A stretch of DNA of 64,000 nt, taken from contig OY992834.1 in the NCBI GenBank assembly GCA_963921425.1, positions 1,302,001 through 1,366,000 on the forward strand, read 5' to 3'. Source of the stretch: Dryas octopetala (lineage: Eukaryota; Streptophyta; Magnoliopsida; Rosales; Rosaceae). Position numbers and translations under genes: made by a program. The notes under the pieces are model-generated. The model did no database searches and was not told where the DNA came from. It saw only the letters and a list, made by a program, of their open reading frames with translations. Of the stretch, positions 36,524 to 48,590 are shown in pieces (position 1 is the stretch's first letter; every line of letters starts with the position of its first letter).

Positions 36524-37312
36524 ATGATTTCGAATCCAAATCTCATTTACTACGCCTGCATTGCCCGGAAAACCACAATTCTCGGCGAGTTTTCCAAAGA
36601 GCCCGGTCTCGGAGCCTTAGCTCAACAATGCATCGAGAAGACCCCTCCTCACCATTCCATGTACACTCACACGGTAAGAAAAAGAACCTACACCTTCTTA
36701 ATCCATGACCCTTTTTTCTATTTCGCTATTTTCGATGACGATCTTGATCAGTCCGAGGCTCTTTCGTTCTTGAACCGCTTAAAATGCGATTTTGAGGAGG
36801 TTAGTGGAAGTGGGTCGATCTTGGCTCGTGATGATTTCACCTCCCATTGCTTCCAAGCTCAATTTGATTCAATTATGCAAAAAATAATGGCCTCGGACTT
36901 GTCCCTGCCCAATTCTCCTCCGGCCAGTCGAAATCTGAGCTTGGATTCGAGCTCAACTCATTCGAGTAGAGGGAAGAAAATGGTGCTGACCCCGCTGCTT
37001 GGGATGAAGCCGAGTAAAGGGTTGACGAAGAAGAAGAGATTGTCTGCGGAGGTTAATGAGGATGTTGGCAAAGATGTGACCACCACAATGGAGAAGAAGG
37101 TGGATGTGTGTGATGATGTTAATGGCGGGTTTAAAGATTTTTCATTGCCGGTACAAAAGAATGTTGCTCTGCATTCATGTGACCGCCAAAAGGCCAAGCA
37201 GGTTTGGAGGAAACATGTTTGGGTGGTGTTGATGCTCGACTTGTTTGTCTGTGCTGTCTTGTTTGGGATTTGGTTGTGGGTTTGCAGGGGACTGAAGTGC
37301 ATTGACAGTTGA
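36524..37312 (+). CDS. Phytolongin (longin-domain membrane protein, Phyl2-like)
   Basis: A single exon encodes 262 aa. The N-terminus, MISNPNLIYYACIARKTTIL, followed by FSKEPGLGALAQQCIEKTPP and RKRTYTFLI, is a longin domain (about 1-120) of the phytolongin type. The middle (125-225) is Ser/Lys-rich and unlike a SNARE helix. The end holds a hydrophobic anchor at about 232-254 (VWVVLMLDLFVCAVLFGIW) and a short tail. Phytolongins are a plant family derived from VAMP7-like longins in which the SNARE motif was replaced by an unrelated Phyl region. They sit on secretory-pathway membranes and probably help set trafficking specificity. The intronless structure and length fit the family. Confidence 0.9.
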   Translation: MISNPNLIYYACIARKTTILGEFSKEPGLGALAQQCIEKTPPHHSMYTHTVRKRTYTFLIHDPFFYFAIFDDDLDQSEALSFLNRLKCDFEEVSGSGSILARDDFTSHCFQAQFDSIMQKIMASDLSLPNSPPASRNLSLDSSSTHSSRGKKMVLTPLLGMKPSKGLTKKKRLSAEVNEDVGKDVTTTMEKKVDVCDDVNGGFKDFSLPVQKNVALHSCDRQKAKQVWRKHVWVVLMLDLFVCAVLFGIWLWVCRGLKCIDS

Positions 37313-38949
37313 AACTGGGGGATTTGGAGGGTTTTGGTGTCTTCTTGGGAAATGTTTCTGTGGTTTATGGTGCTCAACTTTGAAGTTGATTGAGAATTCT
37401 GTGACAAACAGGCACTTGGAGGTTTAAGCAAACGAAATCAATGGATTCTCAAGCCCTCTGTTTCTTCTTTGTACTGGTAACTTTCTTTGTGCTGTTGGTG
37501 CACTCCTTGTATGAATCTTAGGGTTGATATACCTCGTGTTATACAGTTGGAGATAAGTCTCTCATCATGTAATGCATCAAACTGTGTATACTTACAGATA
37601 TTACTATGTGGGCTTTGTATTTTTTCTTCTTCAATTGTTTGCAGTTGATGTTGTAATTGCCTCAATGTTTTGACATTTGGGTTTTTTCAATAGAAACTGT
37701 TTGTTTCTTTAATGGATCTTTGTTGATGTTTCCTGATTTTTATTTCCATTTTCTCCTTCATTGCTAAATTTACTTTTGTAGTAGGGTCACAGGTCACTTT
37801 CTTATTTCTTCTGCAAAGGTTCCATCTGATGTTAAGTCATGAATATCTCTGTCTAGATAGTCAATTCTTCAAATGGTCATGCAGTGATGGCTATGCCATA
37901 ATATAAGTGTGGAACAGTGGAAGTACTTTCCCTTTCATGGATACCTCTGTTCTATGATAGATGCATCTGCCATGGAACAATTAGAAGTACTTTCCTGTTC
38001 ATGGATGCCAAGCCATGTTCAACTATTTTGAGGTTCAACCTTTAATCAACCCACCATAATCAATAGGCTAAACAATGAGTGAGATAGCCATTTATCTCAT
38101 TCTCAAGACTTAAAACTTATTTTTGAGGAGACAGGAGAAGAAGATAACCATGTCCAATGAGTCTTGGAAAATTTGAAGAGAATCTTTATCTACAAAATGC
38201 CCTGCTTTTCTGGTTTTGGTTCTTCATTTGATTTTTATGATCAAATAATGCATTGCTTCTCACGTCCAACAATCAACATTGCTTTTCATCTCATCCTTCT
38301 TAACTGGCGAGATTAAGTACTGGTGAAAGGTAAGAATAGATTTAGTAGTGGTTAAATTTCCAACCGCAGGTTATTACCAAATTGCAGCAGAGAATAACAC
38401 GTTAATGGGTAAAAAAGACTTGAGGACTTCGGATGAAGAGACCATGGTAAAGCCTAATCCGTGCTATGAATTGGCCAAAAAAAAAATAAAGTACGAAACG
38501 CATAGATTTTCATTTCCTGCAAAAGGACTAGTTGTCGAAAACAAACAATATTTACAATGAAAAAATGAAAAATAAAAATCGTGAATAGTTAATAGGCATT
38601 ATATTAACAAGGCTTTCATTTCCACCATTCACACAAATCTTGAGAAACCATGCAAACTTTGGGAAGACCAAATCTATATCTTAATAGCAAGCGGCCGTAA
38701 CAGGGATAACAAGAACTCCACAGTGATGAAAGAGAACTGGAGCTGAATTTCATGGCAAACCACCCCAACATCAAAAAGCTTGCGTAACTCACATGCGAAT
38801 ATTTTATTCAAATAAATAACTAGGGAATATACAAACGTTAAAACCTAGACAACAAAAACCACACCAAATACAAAAGCTTTCTAATTTCCCAATAAGTCAA
38901 AATTTTAGAAAAAATGCATCTGTAAGCAAGTATATGAAACGTGCCATGT
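37313..38949. other. Spacer between phytolongin and TAP46 (both 3' ends)
   Basis: The two genes converge here. The first ~400 bases carry the phytolongin 3' UTR and the last ~150 the TAP46 3' UTR. The middle (37.8-38.6 kb) shows no gene, RNA or clear repeat to me. Small open frames around 38350-38560 have no recognisable features. Confidence 0.5.
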
Positions 38950-41657
38950 TTATCCACAAGGGGTGAGCTTCTTATTGCCAGCACCACGAGGATTATCATC
39001 CTTCCAGTCATCCCATGCCCTCGCCTTCTCTTGAGCAGCATCATCGTCTTCATCTTCATCCTCCTCACGCTGTCCTGGTTTCGTACTGTCCTTGTACCAT
39101 GAAGAGTTGGCCTCTTCCATGAGTTTAGCATTCCTCTCTTGCCATTTGTTCATAATCTCCATCTCCTTCAGCCCAGCTTCCTCTATGCTCATGGTGGGCA
39201 TTCTGGCAACAAAACTCAATTTAGCATCACAAAACAAAACAAAAAATGACAAAGAAATCACAAACACAAGAACCAGATATTTTCATCATGTTATATACAT
39301 GGTATATTAGACTTGGCATGACAATATAACAGAGCAAATAATATTTCTCCATTTTCCTTTCACTTATTTAAAATATATTAATCAGAGCAAGGAAATGTAC
39401 CTATGACTAGGCTGGAAAACCTTTGCTGCCATCCTTTGCCTCTCACTTGTTGGGTTTATATTGATAAGACTCGCTGGTCCAAATATTAGTGGCTGGTGTT
39501 TATGTTCATGTAGCTCTGAAACCCTTGCTCTCCCTTCTAGAACATCTTGTGCAAAAGTTGCACATGTGATAGGTTCTGCTGGTTTAGAATACCGCACTCG
39601 AGTTGCAGCATCACGATGCCAAGCTTCTGCCCTCTGGGCGCGATCATCAAGAACATCTCGATAAAATTCCTCCCCTCCCTCCTGAAATTCGTGGCAAACA
39701 CAAATGCTTTTAGATCTGTGTTATTTTACTAAATACTATATGTTTACTGCCTAACCATCTACTAACTAAAGAAGTAATGCATAACATGCCTAACTGCTAG
39801 ACAATTCACAGCTTATGACTCAAACATTCGGCGCAATGCTCTATTGATTTTCCCCCTATTTTCACTTCCAATTATCACCTGGAATTGCAATTCCATGTGA
39901 CAGAGTAATAGAATACAAAGAGCCACAGATAATTCATACAACATAAGTCACCAATCTTAGGTTACGGATGTTACTATTCAATACCTTTGATTGCCTTTCC
40001 TTGAAAGCTAGAAGCATTTCTTCCTCCTTCTTTAGCATTTCCAGCAGATCAAAAGCCTGAACGTGATTGCATGGCAGGAACACATGAGTATGAATTCACA
40101 GGTATAAAAATGATTTTATGTGGAAGGTCATTTAAACCCATAAACCAACCTTACAAACTGCCAAAGAGAGAGTAGTAAGCCAGGCCTGCAACAAAAAAAA
40201 AAAAAAAAGAGAAAAGAAAAAGCATTTAATCAGACACTTGAACTTACACTGTGATACAAAGCCAACCAACATTCCAGTTATGAGGAGGCAAATGCTATTT
40301 GCACTCCACATTCAGTTCCAAATGGCAACTTATGAATATCTTGGCACTCAAATGAGAAGTAATAAATACCAATGAATGCTAACAGTAATGCCCTACACAA
40401 ACATAAGGAGAAATCAACTAACCTCCCGTTCCTCCTCTCCATCATCATCCTGCACATCTTCCTCTCCTGCCTCAATAGGAGTTGACAAGGCAGCTGCTTT
40501 AGTAGAACGCCCTCTTCGCTCTTTCCGCTCCTTAATTTCCAGCAACTTTGATTCTGCAGCTCTTTGGCGTTTGAATCGAGCAATCTGGATACAAAAAAAA
40601 AAGTAGAATAAGTAACAGATTACGACACCAAGCTTCCATGTTTACATCTTTAGCCACTACAAAAAGGTAGAAGTATGAAAGAGTCAACAGCTTAACAATA
40701 CAAACCATGAGTCTCCAGGAAATTGAGTAATTAGATTGGACTTTCATGTATTTTTTAAGAGATATGATAAGAAAGCAATAGTACCTTCTGAGCCCTTCGA
40801 TCAGTCAGTGAATTTGGGCCATCTCGTGCAGATGCTTCTAACTCCTCTTCTGGTACAAGTTCCATTGCCTCGCAAAATGAAATAAATTCCTACAACACGT
40901 TGCCCTATTAATTAGTTCTAATAGAAATGCAACATATATACTCAGAAAAAGACATTGATGAGCGAGATATGTTTGATGGCCCTATAACTTTATTGACAAG
41001 TAACTATTCAATATACTTCACCTTTAACTTAGCCTGGGATGCCTTAAGAATCTGTAACCTGTCATCCTGTGCGATTTTTTCAGTTAACTCGCCAAGATAA
41101 TATGGCACCTGTAACCAAAACACCATCAAAAGTTCTTAATATTTAAACAAAGAAAAAACTGTCCCAACTATTATGTGAAATGATTACTAAATGCAGATTG
41201 TTACCAACCATTCATAATTTCATACCATAAAAATTAAATTAAATATATTGTCACCATTTAATTAAGTAATCAAATAAAAAAAAAGTCCAGAATAATAAAT
41301 AAATAAAACCCAGAAGAATTACCAGAAGATATTTGAGATTGGCGGTGCTGATATCCTCCTTGGCCTCGTTGGTTGAGAACAAACCCAGCTTGCTTATCAT
41401 ATCCTCGCACTTCTCCAAAGCCTTGCACCCCTTCCTCACCACCTCCTAATTCCCCCAACCCAACACCAAATGCAATCCAATCACCCAAATCAATTACACG
41501 CAAAAAATAAAATAAAAGCCTTCGAAATAAACTCATGGACTTATTGTGTGGATTAGCGTACCTGATCAACACCGGACTCTGTCGCCGTCAGATGGATCTT
41601 CCGAGCTTGCTCGAAGAGTGCTGGTAGAGGCATATCTTCCATGTTCAATTCACCCAT
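38950..41657 (-). CDS. TAP46: TAP46, regulatory subunit of PP2A-type phosphatases (alpha4/Tap42 family)
   Basis: Nine exons, 41562-41657, 41323-41445, 41022-41108, 40785-40889, 40423-40584, 40150-40185, 39985-40056, 39401-39681 and 38950-39202, give 404 aa (Arabidopsis TAP46: 405). The start reads MGELNMEDMPLPALFEQARK. The N-terminal two thirds are helical TPR-like repeats (EDISTANLKYLLVPYYLGEL, then ARFKRQRAAESKLLEIKERKERRGRST). The C-terminal part has YSKPAEPITCATFAQDVLEG and ends in an acidic stretch, then AWDDWKDDNPRGAGNKKLTPCG. TAP46 binds catalytic subunits of PP2A, PP4 and PP6 and is a TOR-pathway effector. No damage is seen. The 12-codon exon at 40150-40185 is short but in frame. Confidence 0.96.
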
Positions 41658-43525
41658 CGAAACACAAGAGAAGGGTGCTTCTGGTGCGTGTTAAGCTTGT
41701 AATTCGGAGAAATGTTGGTGGGTCGAATCGCAAATTCGAAAAATTAGGGTTTTCAGATTTGGTAATCGGATTTTGAAGAACAAGAAGGTGAAGAACGGAA
41801 ACTTCTGGAAATGAGATGGAGGGTTAGTTATACGGGGAGATACTGAGCCGCAGGCGTATGTTAGTGGTGAGCCGTGTTGGATGTGGAACAGTGCACGGGT
41901 TATGTATGGTGGAGTTCTACTCCTACTTTGCCACGTCGATAAAGTCATCGTGGGTGGTCAGCGACACTTTTATGGAACGACGATATTTTTATTGTCGTCC
42001 GCAAGAACAAGGAAAATCAATCAGCAAAAAAATAAAAATAAAAAAGCCAACCTCAAGAAGAAGAAGAAAACAACAAAATTTATGAAATTCCTCACATTTG
42101 TTGGAGACCAAACGGGAAAAGAAAAAGAACGAGGGAGGGAAATGCTAGCTACATTTTTTAATTTATTTTTTTCGATTTGTTTTTATTATTTGCATTATGT
42201 AATGTAATCTCACGAGCAAAACCGTTTATTTTTTAAATCTTCAATTAAAACCCGAAATAAACCAAAACAAACTGAAATATCAAATATTTGTTTAGGATCC
42301 GTAGGCTATAAAAAAAATTTAATTATTAATTAGTGAAGACAAAAAGAAAGGTATAGCTATTTGTTATTGACAATAAGCAGTTTTTCGAGTTGTTGGGTGT
42401 GGAAAGGGGACCCTTTAAAGAACGTATAAATAACCAATTGGGTAGATTCTGACCATGCACACCGTATCATTTGGAGTTTTGGTCCATTCCTAGAGCAAAT
42501 TAACTTAAAGTGGATTATGTACGTGTGGTTGTTTAGGTTTATATTATGTCCTCGTGACTAGTGAGTTTAATTGATTCTCATTGTTAAAAAAAAAAAAAAA
42601 AAAGATTTTCTTTGTTATTATATTTTTGTGCTGATATTACTTAATTCAAGAATTAAACGTTTTTAGTTCAGTTTGACTAACGGTAATTATACATGGTGGA
42701 TGGTTTACAATTTGTTCGTCATTTGGGTAACTTTGCAAATGTTGATATATAAAATTTATACTAGAAATATAATAATTTGGAATCCTAAAATGACATAGTT
42801 TGTATAAACATAAGATCAACGAAAGTCAGTAAAGTGTTGAAAGTAATTTTTATTTTTATTTTATAAACATAGCTTCCATTATGATATCGGGTAAAGATTC
42901 AAGAATGTGGACTGCCAACAAAATGGCACCATTTCACCAGATGTCTAGATTTAGTTTTAACTATAAACCCCCTTATTTGAAGACCATGGTTCACATTTTC
43001 CTTCTGTGCTGAAACTCTACTGAATTCTTTCTAAAATCTCTTATGTTTAGAAAAAGACGCATGGTAGGTTTGGGGGGAGGACTATGACAATTTAGTCGAG
43101 TCCACAACGCATTTCGACGTCTAAGAGCTAATATACCCTTTTTTGGGCCATACTTGCTAGTGTATGATGTATCGTTGGATATGATTAAAACAACTTGTGC
43201 TTTTCTTGTGGTTGAACAAGAAGCAAGCATCTCATATAAAGTAACGACGACATTCTCATATAAAGTAACAACGACATGTCGTCGTTACTTTTGTAGTCGC
43301 TGTTGTATTTTATTAATGAGGGAAATGTGGTGTTTATCATGCCTCAGAAACAGCACAGTCTGAAGATATATATACACCATTGCCAAACTGAGCAAATCCA
43401 TTATGATGAGGCTATTTTAATAAGAGTACGTACACAGAAACCAGAACATAGCAGCAGCTAGATAAATGCCAATTACACATTTGTGATCCCATGTAAGAGG
43501 GATCATAAACTACTGAGACTTAGTT
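41658..43525. other. TAP46 promoter and spacer to ANR 3' end
   Basis: The first ~300 bases are the TAP46 5' flank. Farther right, A17 at 42587-42603 sits between GATTCTCATTGTTA and GATTTTCTTTGTTA, a retroposition-like scar. A 30-base near-perfect palindrome lies at 43262-43291. The ANR 3' UTR lies at the right end. No gene is seen. Confidence 0.5.
43231..43291. repeat. 24-bp direct repeat plus near-perfect palindrome
   Basis: CTCATATAAAGTAACGACGACATT (43231-43254) is repeated with two changes at 43255-43278. The second copy runs into a 30-base palindrome at 43262-43291 centred on ACATGT (arms AAAGTAAC/GTTACTTT, one mismatch in 15 pairs). CGACGACATGTCGTCG-like palindromes are common in terminal regions of plant DNA transposons. 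No complete element is visible. Confidence 0.7.
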
Positions 43526-45683
43526 CTAAACCTTCAACACCCCCTTAGCCTTGAAGTAGTCCACAACTTGGTCATATATTTCTTCAATGTCATACTTAAA
43601 ACTGAACCCCTCCTTGATAAGCCTCTCTGAAGAAATGATCAGTTTGGCCTTGGAGGGAAAATCTCCAAACCTGCAACATTTGCATATGATGAGAATCAGA
43701 ATATATAACCATCTGTACCATAATAACTAACTAATTGAAATGCAGCTCAAGTTTCTCCCAAGCTGATTGATGGCTTGTTTTAAATGTAAAGGGCATGCCC
43801 TTTGAATATTACTTTATAACTATCCTTAATCAGTTTTTCACAAGAACATTTGAGGGGTGACCATGGGTTGAAACAAATCCAACAGAATAAATACAGAAAA
43901 CTAGGTGTTTGAAATTTGAATACATAATTGGACTAGGGACTTACTCAGTGGGGACTTTGTACTGAGGGTATCTCTTGTTGAGGAACTTTGCAAGCTCAGG
44001 AACACTGCTGTTGACAGCACAGCATATGTACCGACCAGAAGCAGATTCTTTCTCAGCCAAAAATATATGAGCCCGGCAGACATCCTCCACATGTGAAATG
44101 GATATGGAACCTGATAGCAGTTGCATACCTTTCAAGGCATTTATGAGGAAGTCATTTCCTGTAAAAATGTTAAAAGGAACCATCAGAAAACCACCCATTC
44201 ATCTAAGGTATGGTGCAAATAGTTCTTCATTAATTCTAGCTGCAAGGCCTCAAGTCAAAGGAATATGGAGGTGAAAAATATTCCAGCTTCGGTTTCACAC
44301 CTGTAATTAGAGACATGGCTAGGCAGATACTGCTAGGGATGTCTGGAGTGAGAGAAGGACCAGCCATAAGAGAAGGAATCACAGTGATGAGATCAATGTT
44401 ATTTTCTTCGGCGAATTTCCAAGCTGCCTTCTCAGCCAGTGTCTTGGAGACAGGATACCCCTGAAAATTTGGGATTAAAACTTTTGTTAAATTAGTTCAA
44501 TGTAGGCCTATAAGCTTAGAGACTAAAGTAATTTTGGTGATTTACCCAAGTGGGTGGCTTCTCAGTAGTCAAGAACTCAATATCACTCCAATCCTTTTCA
44601 TCCACCACCAAACCTGTTTCATTAAGTGTGTTGATGGATGTTGCAGCTGCTGATGATGTCAAAACAACACGTTTAACTGTTTTGGCTTTCACACATGCTC
44701 TCAGAACGTTTAGTACCCCTTGGATTGCTGGTTTGATCATGTCATTCTGTATATTGGAAATGGAACAAGTAGCATTGCCCTTAAAGCTGCAGCACCTAGC
44801 TATATTGAATATTGTGAAATTTAATTAAGCAATCACCATAAATTTGTACCTCCGGGTCCTCTGAGGCAAAGTTGACAGGCGTTGCAACATGGAAGACAAT
44901 GTCAGAACCTGCTATGGGGGCATCGAAGCTCTCTTCATCGGTTAGATCTGCTCCTAAAATTTCTAGGTCCCCCAACTCTTGTAGTGCTGTGAGGTGAGAG
45001 ATCTTCTTCTCATTGTCTGCGCCCAAATGTACAAAGTGAAAGACAATTCATGCATGCCAGCATATCAAAATCAGAAATTTTAGCCCCCTTACTAGGATTT
45101 TTTCAAAAGAGTACATTGTTCTTGAAAATTACCCATTGGAGTTCTAGTTCACAACCACAAATCTTGTAATCTACCAAGGCCTTGTAGTCTAATTTTGGTT
45201 ACTGGCAGAGTGACACTTATAGGCTATAGCATGATGGTCACACATCCATTGGGGTTATAACATTAACACCATTTTACAATAGCTATAGCATAGTGGTCAT
45301 ACATGTACATAGGTTCACACAACACCATTTTCAAATTTCAATTGATGCCCATCACAAAAGGGTGGAAATTCAATGGAATGAAGATACGTAGTGTCCCGGC
45401 TATATAAGCAACAGTACCCTAGTGGGAATGAAGTTTCATGCGGGTCCACAGCATCATATATGAAGCAAAAAGCAAACACAAATAGTAAAAAGAGAGAAAA
45501 AAACAAACACTCCCAAATGGAGAAATTAATAGGGGAAGAAGAGGAAGTCAGACCAGGGTCTCTAACAGTGGTTTTGACGGCATAGCCCTTCTGTAGCAAG
45601 AGCTTGACCAGCAAAGATGCCACAAACCCTGTACCACCGACCACACAGGCTGTCTTCTTTGAGGAGATGGGTTGGGTGGCCAT
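43526..45683 (-). CDS. ANR: Anthocyanidin reductase (BANYULS)
   Basis: Six exons, 45554-45683, 44850-45016, 44546-44746, 44301-44460, 43945-44158 and 43526-43670, give 338 aa. The enzyme uses NAD(P)H to reduce anthocyanidins such as cyanidin to (-)-epicatechin, the building block of proanthocyanidins (condensed tannins). It is an extended short-chain dehydrogenase of the DFR family: dinucleotide-binding GGTGFVAS begins at residue 16, the catalytic Ser region is LTSSAAA (128-134), and YPVSK gives Tyr168/Lys172. [14 protein letters not shown] is typical of ANR rather than DFR or LAR. All catalytic residues are present and the exon count is normal. Tannin pathway activity is inferred from homology. 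Confidence 0.97.
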
Positions 45684-45843
45684 GGCTTCTTTCACAGTTG
45701 CTTTGTCTCAGAAGTTGATGAAATTTTTCAAACTTCTCAAAGGCAATGAAGGGTTTTGGAATAGGTAGCTAGGCAGCAAGAATGGTAGTCAGTAATTCTT
45801 GGAATGGTGGTGATTCTGTGAAGGGGTTGGCATAGTTTACTTC

Positions 45844-45961
45844 TTAAATAGACGTTGCTGGGCTTTCTTTCATCTAATTCAATAAATCTGAGACTCTGAG
45901 GAAGGTGAGCACGTGATGATATCATCTTTGCACCACCAAGTCACCAACTCAAGTCACCAAC
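45844..45961 (-). promoter_or_regulatory. ANR promoter: TATA-like box, G-box and MYB-like repeats
   Basis: On the coding strand TATTTAA is at 45844-45850, about 160 bases before the start codon. A G-box CACGTG lies at 45910-45915. AGTCACCAAC occurs twice just beyond, at 45939-45948 and 45952-45961. ANR genes are known targets of MYB-bHLH-WD40 complexes that use such bHLH and MYB sites. The sites are seen; their use is inferred. Confidence 0.5.
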
Positions 45962-47071
45962 ACAAATTGACAAATGCAATATATTCCTTTTTGTTTCCTT
46001 TCAAACATAAAACATTTCCCTCTTGCGGCTCCTTGGACCTTAATTGCGGGCAAGTTGCGGGATTCTAATCAGCCAACAATCCAATGGCTGAGATTTAATA
46101 ATTCATTTAAAATGATGGTTTATTACTCTCAAGCGCTTAATACTTTCTAAATTATTCGAAATGACACAAATTTGATATATTAGTAAGTAGTAACTAGCCT
46201 CTCCGCTCTCCCCACTCAGCGTTAGAAACTTAGAATAGGCTCTGTTTTTTTGTGGAAATATCGATATTTTTAGAACGCGTACAGGGATAATTTTGATACA
46301 CATATAGTAATAATAAGGACAATTGCGTGCGTCAGGCAGTTTTTAGATCGCAGGAAACGGTAGTAGTTACAATTGTCGACTAATATTTTTTCTTTATTTT
46401 ATATTTGAATCTTAATATTTATAGGATTAATTAGAGTTTTTTAGTGTGTTTAAATATGTTTTAAGAAATTTATTGGTTTAAAATTTAAAATTAATGTATT
46501 TTATGAAAAATGTATAGCTTTGTAGCGTTGTAACTGAATGTACGGTTAATTAAAACTGTAGTTGTAGCTGGAATCGATGTGAACCGCGGATTGATCGACA
46601 TGATGTGATTAGTGCTGCTTTTTGTGTTGGAAGGAAAAGCCAAAAGTGTCACTTATAATTAACAAACCGTTAAAACAATTTAAATCCATGACCGGAAATG
46701 TGAAGGCTGCTACTCACTTCTGTTGAGAATTGAGATGGGTTTTAATTCTGGGTTATCTTAGATAGGTTGTTAAATCTCAGCCATTGAATTGTTCCAATGG
46801 CTGAAATTATAATTCCGAAACTTAACGGCAAATGGTTCCCACGAGGGAAAATACTGTATTTGAGTTGGTGGTGCACTCATCTTCACGTGCTCACCTTTCT
46901 TCGTACAGATTATTTTTTTTTTTTTTCTTGAGTTCGTACGTTGTATTAGATAACGTTCATATATCAATTCTTGAATTTTTTTTGTTCTTCTTGTCTGTGA
47001 ACCTACCTACTCTGTTAGTGCATCTATAGGTCCTTCCCACTTATGGGCTTTTACCAACATGGGCCTTTTGA

Positions 47072-47115
47072 AATTTAATTCTTTTTTTTTTTTGGCCACT
47101 TGTAATTTAATTCTT
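47072..47115 (-). mobile_element. Ultra-short retroposition scar (20-bp insert, 12-bp duplication)
   Basis: AATTTAATTCTT is exact at 47072-47083 and 47104-47115. The 20-bp insert between them is, on the minus strand, ACAAGTGGCC followed by A10. Confidence 0.72.
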
Positions 47116-47687
47116 AAAAAAGAAAAAAAGGATATATTTTTAATTTAGTGTGGAATCGGAAATATAAATATTGGGAAGAGATTATTATATGTGATCATAA
47201 CATTATATGACATAATAATATAGTATTACCAATCCACTTAAATTATAATTTTATAGCTCACACTTTGGCACAAAATAGATTATATGTTGTTCATCCAATG
47301 TATTAGTTGGAGGACGGTCCGAATTAGCTATTGTCACTTGTCAGCTTTGGAGCATGATGTATCCTCTTGGATGAATTATAATGCATAAACTTGTCTGTTG
47401 GCATTTTTATCAAAAAAAAAAAAAAAAAACTAAATTTACTTAAATTGTAATACATGTACAATTTTAACATAATTTTAGCAATTCATATTGTTTGATGTTA
47501 TGGTCACATACAATAAATTTCCCTATATTAGTAGGATAAACAGGCATATTAGGTGAAATTGTAAAACCAAGCTCAAGCAATTGATCTTATTATTATTTGA
47601 TGATTTCAATTGAGTTATAAATTTATAATCTTGGTCAAAAGTCTCAATCAACTTCTTTGGACACTCACTGATCACTGAAACTGAGTT

Positions 47688-47907
47688 ATATATTCAGTGT
47701 GAAGGGTGTGAACGCCTCATGTGCCATTGTGCCCCTCAATTATTTCATATGCCAATATAGAGACTGGAGAGTGATTGATACAAAGCCTAGAGAGTGATTT
47801 ATATATTCAGTGTGAAGGGTGTGAACGCCTCATGTGCCCCTCAATTATTTCATATATGCCAATAATATAGAGACTAGAGAGTGATTGATCATTGATACAA
47901 AGCCCAG
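47688..47907. repeat. Two-copy tandem repeat with 113-bp period
   Basis: Copy 1 (47688-47800) and copy 2 (47801-47907) both contain TATTCAGTGTGAAGGGTGTG, AACGCCTCATGTGCC, CCCTCAATTATTTCATAT, ATAGAGACT and GAGAGTGATTGAT with small indels. It is non-coding. The similarity suggests a recent duplication. Confidence 0.9.
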
Positions 47908-48590
47908 CAGGCAACAGGCAAATGGCTAGGGAAAAAGTCAAGCATGCAGGACAAATGGAAATTACAAAAAATAGAAAAGAAAACTGAAGAAATTTGTAGT
48001 GTTACTCTCACAGACTCACAGTAGTAGCTTGTAAAATTATTGTGATTTCTGACCCCACTTGTAGATTTCACGTATAATTACTCATTGAAGAGGAAATGGC
48101 AACAGTCTTGTTCATGAAATTAAAGATTAAGTCATAAGTTTTGAACTTAGTATTCATTTTTTTGAACTTACAGTAGCATTCACTTTCATGAATGATGCCA
48201 GGTTACTACAAAGTCTACAATATGAATAGATAAATTAACATTATTCATATGGGACCCAAGAAAGATACAATAATTTATTGCAAAGCCATGGTGGGAACAT
48301 GGGCTGTGATCCCAAATTCCTAGACTTGACTGTGACACTAGTTTATATCTCTTCCTTGTTTTATTTATTTATTTATTTTCTTGTTTTAAATTTCATAAAT
48401 ATATGTTATGCAAGTCAGAGAAAGATTGCTTGGAGATAATCAAATGAGTCCAGCATCACCAGCCCCAGATTCCAAGGGCAGATCAAGGGAAATAAATATT
48501 AAATTTAGGTGGTTAAATATTGGCCTTGTTTATAATTATACTAAATATATTATTATGCTTGCTATTAAGTACAATGGATTTGCATAGTCA

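Larger units (their letters stand above)
45962..48590. other. Gene-free spacer between ANR and the coiled-coil gene
   Basis: No gene is seen. It holds an inverted pair of CAATGGCTGAGATTTAA (46081-46099 and the complement at 46767-46785), possibly the ends of an element of about 720 bp. It also holds a retroposition-like scar at 47072-47115, an A18 tract near 47413-47430 after an ATGAATTATAATGCATAAAC stretch that could be a LINE tail, and a 113-bp tandem repeat at 47688-47907. Confidence 0.5.

Noticed and set aside
36958..37431. 157-codon frame opposite the phytolongin gene
   Set aside because: It overlaps a clear coding exon on the other strand and has a low-complexity translation.
38348..38560. 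70-codon plus-strand frame between phytolongin and TAP46
   Set aside because: No domain, no splice context and no leader features; consistent with chance.
47250..47450. LINE-like tail ending in A18, flanked by ACTTAAATTATAAT and ACTTAAATTGTAAT
   Set aside because: The right-hand repeat does not directly abut the A tract and the repeats are AT-rich, so evidence is too weak for a separate element call.
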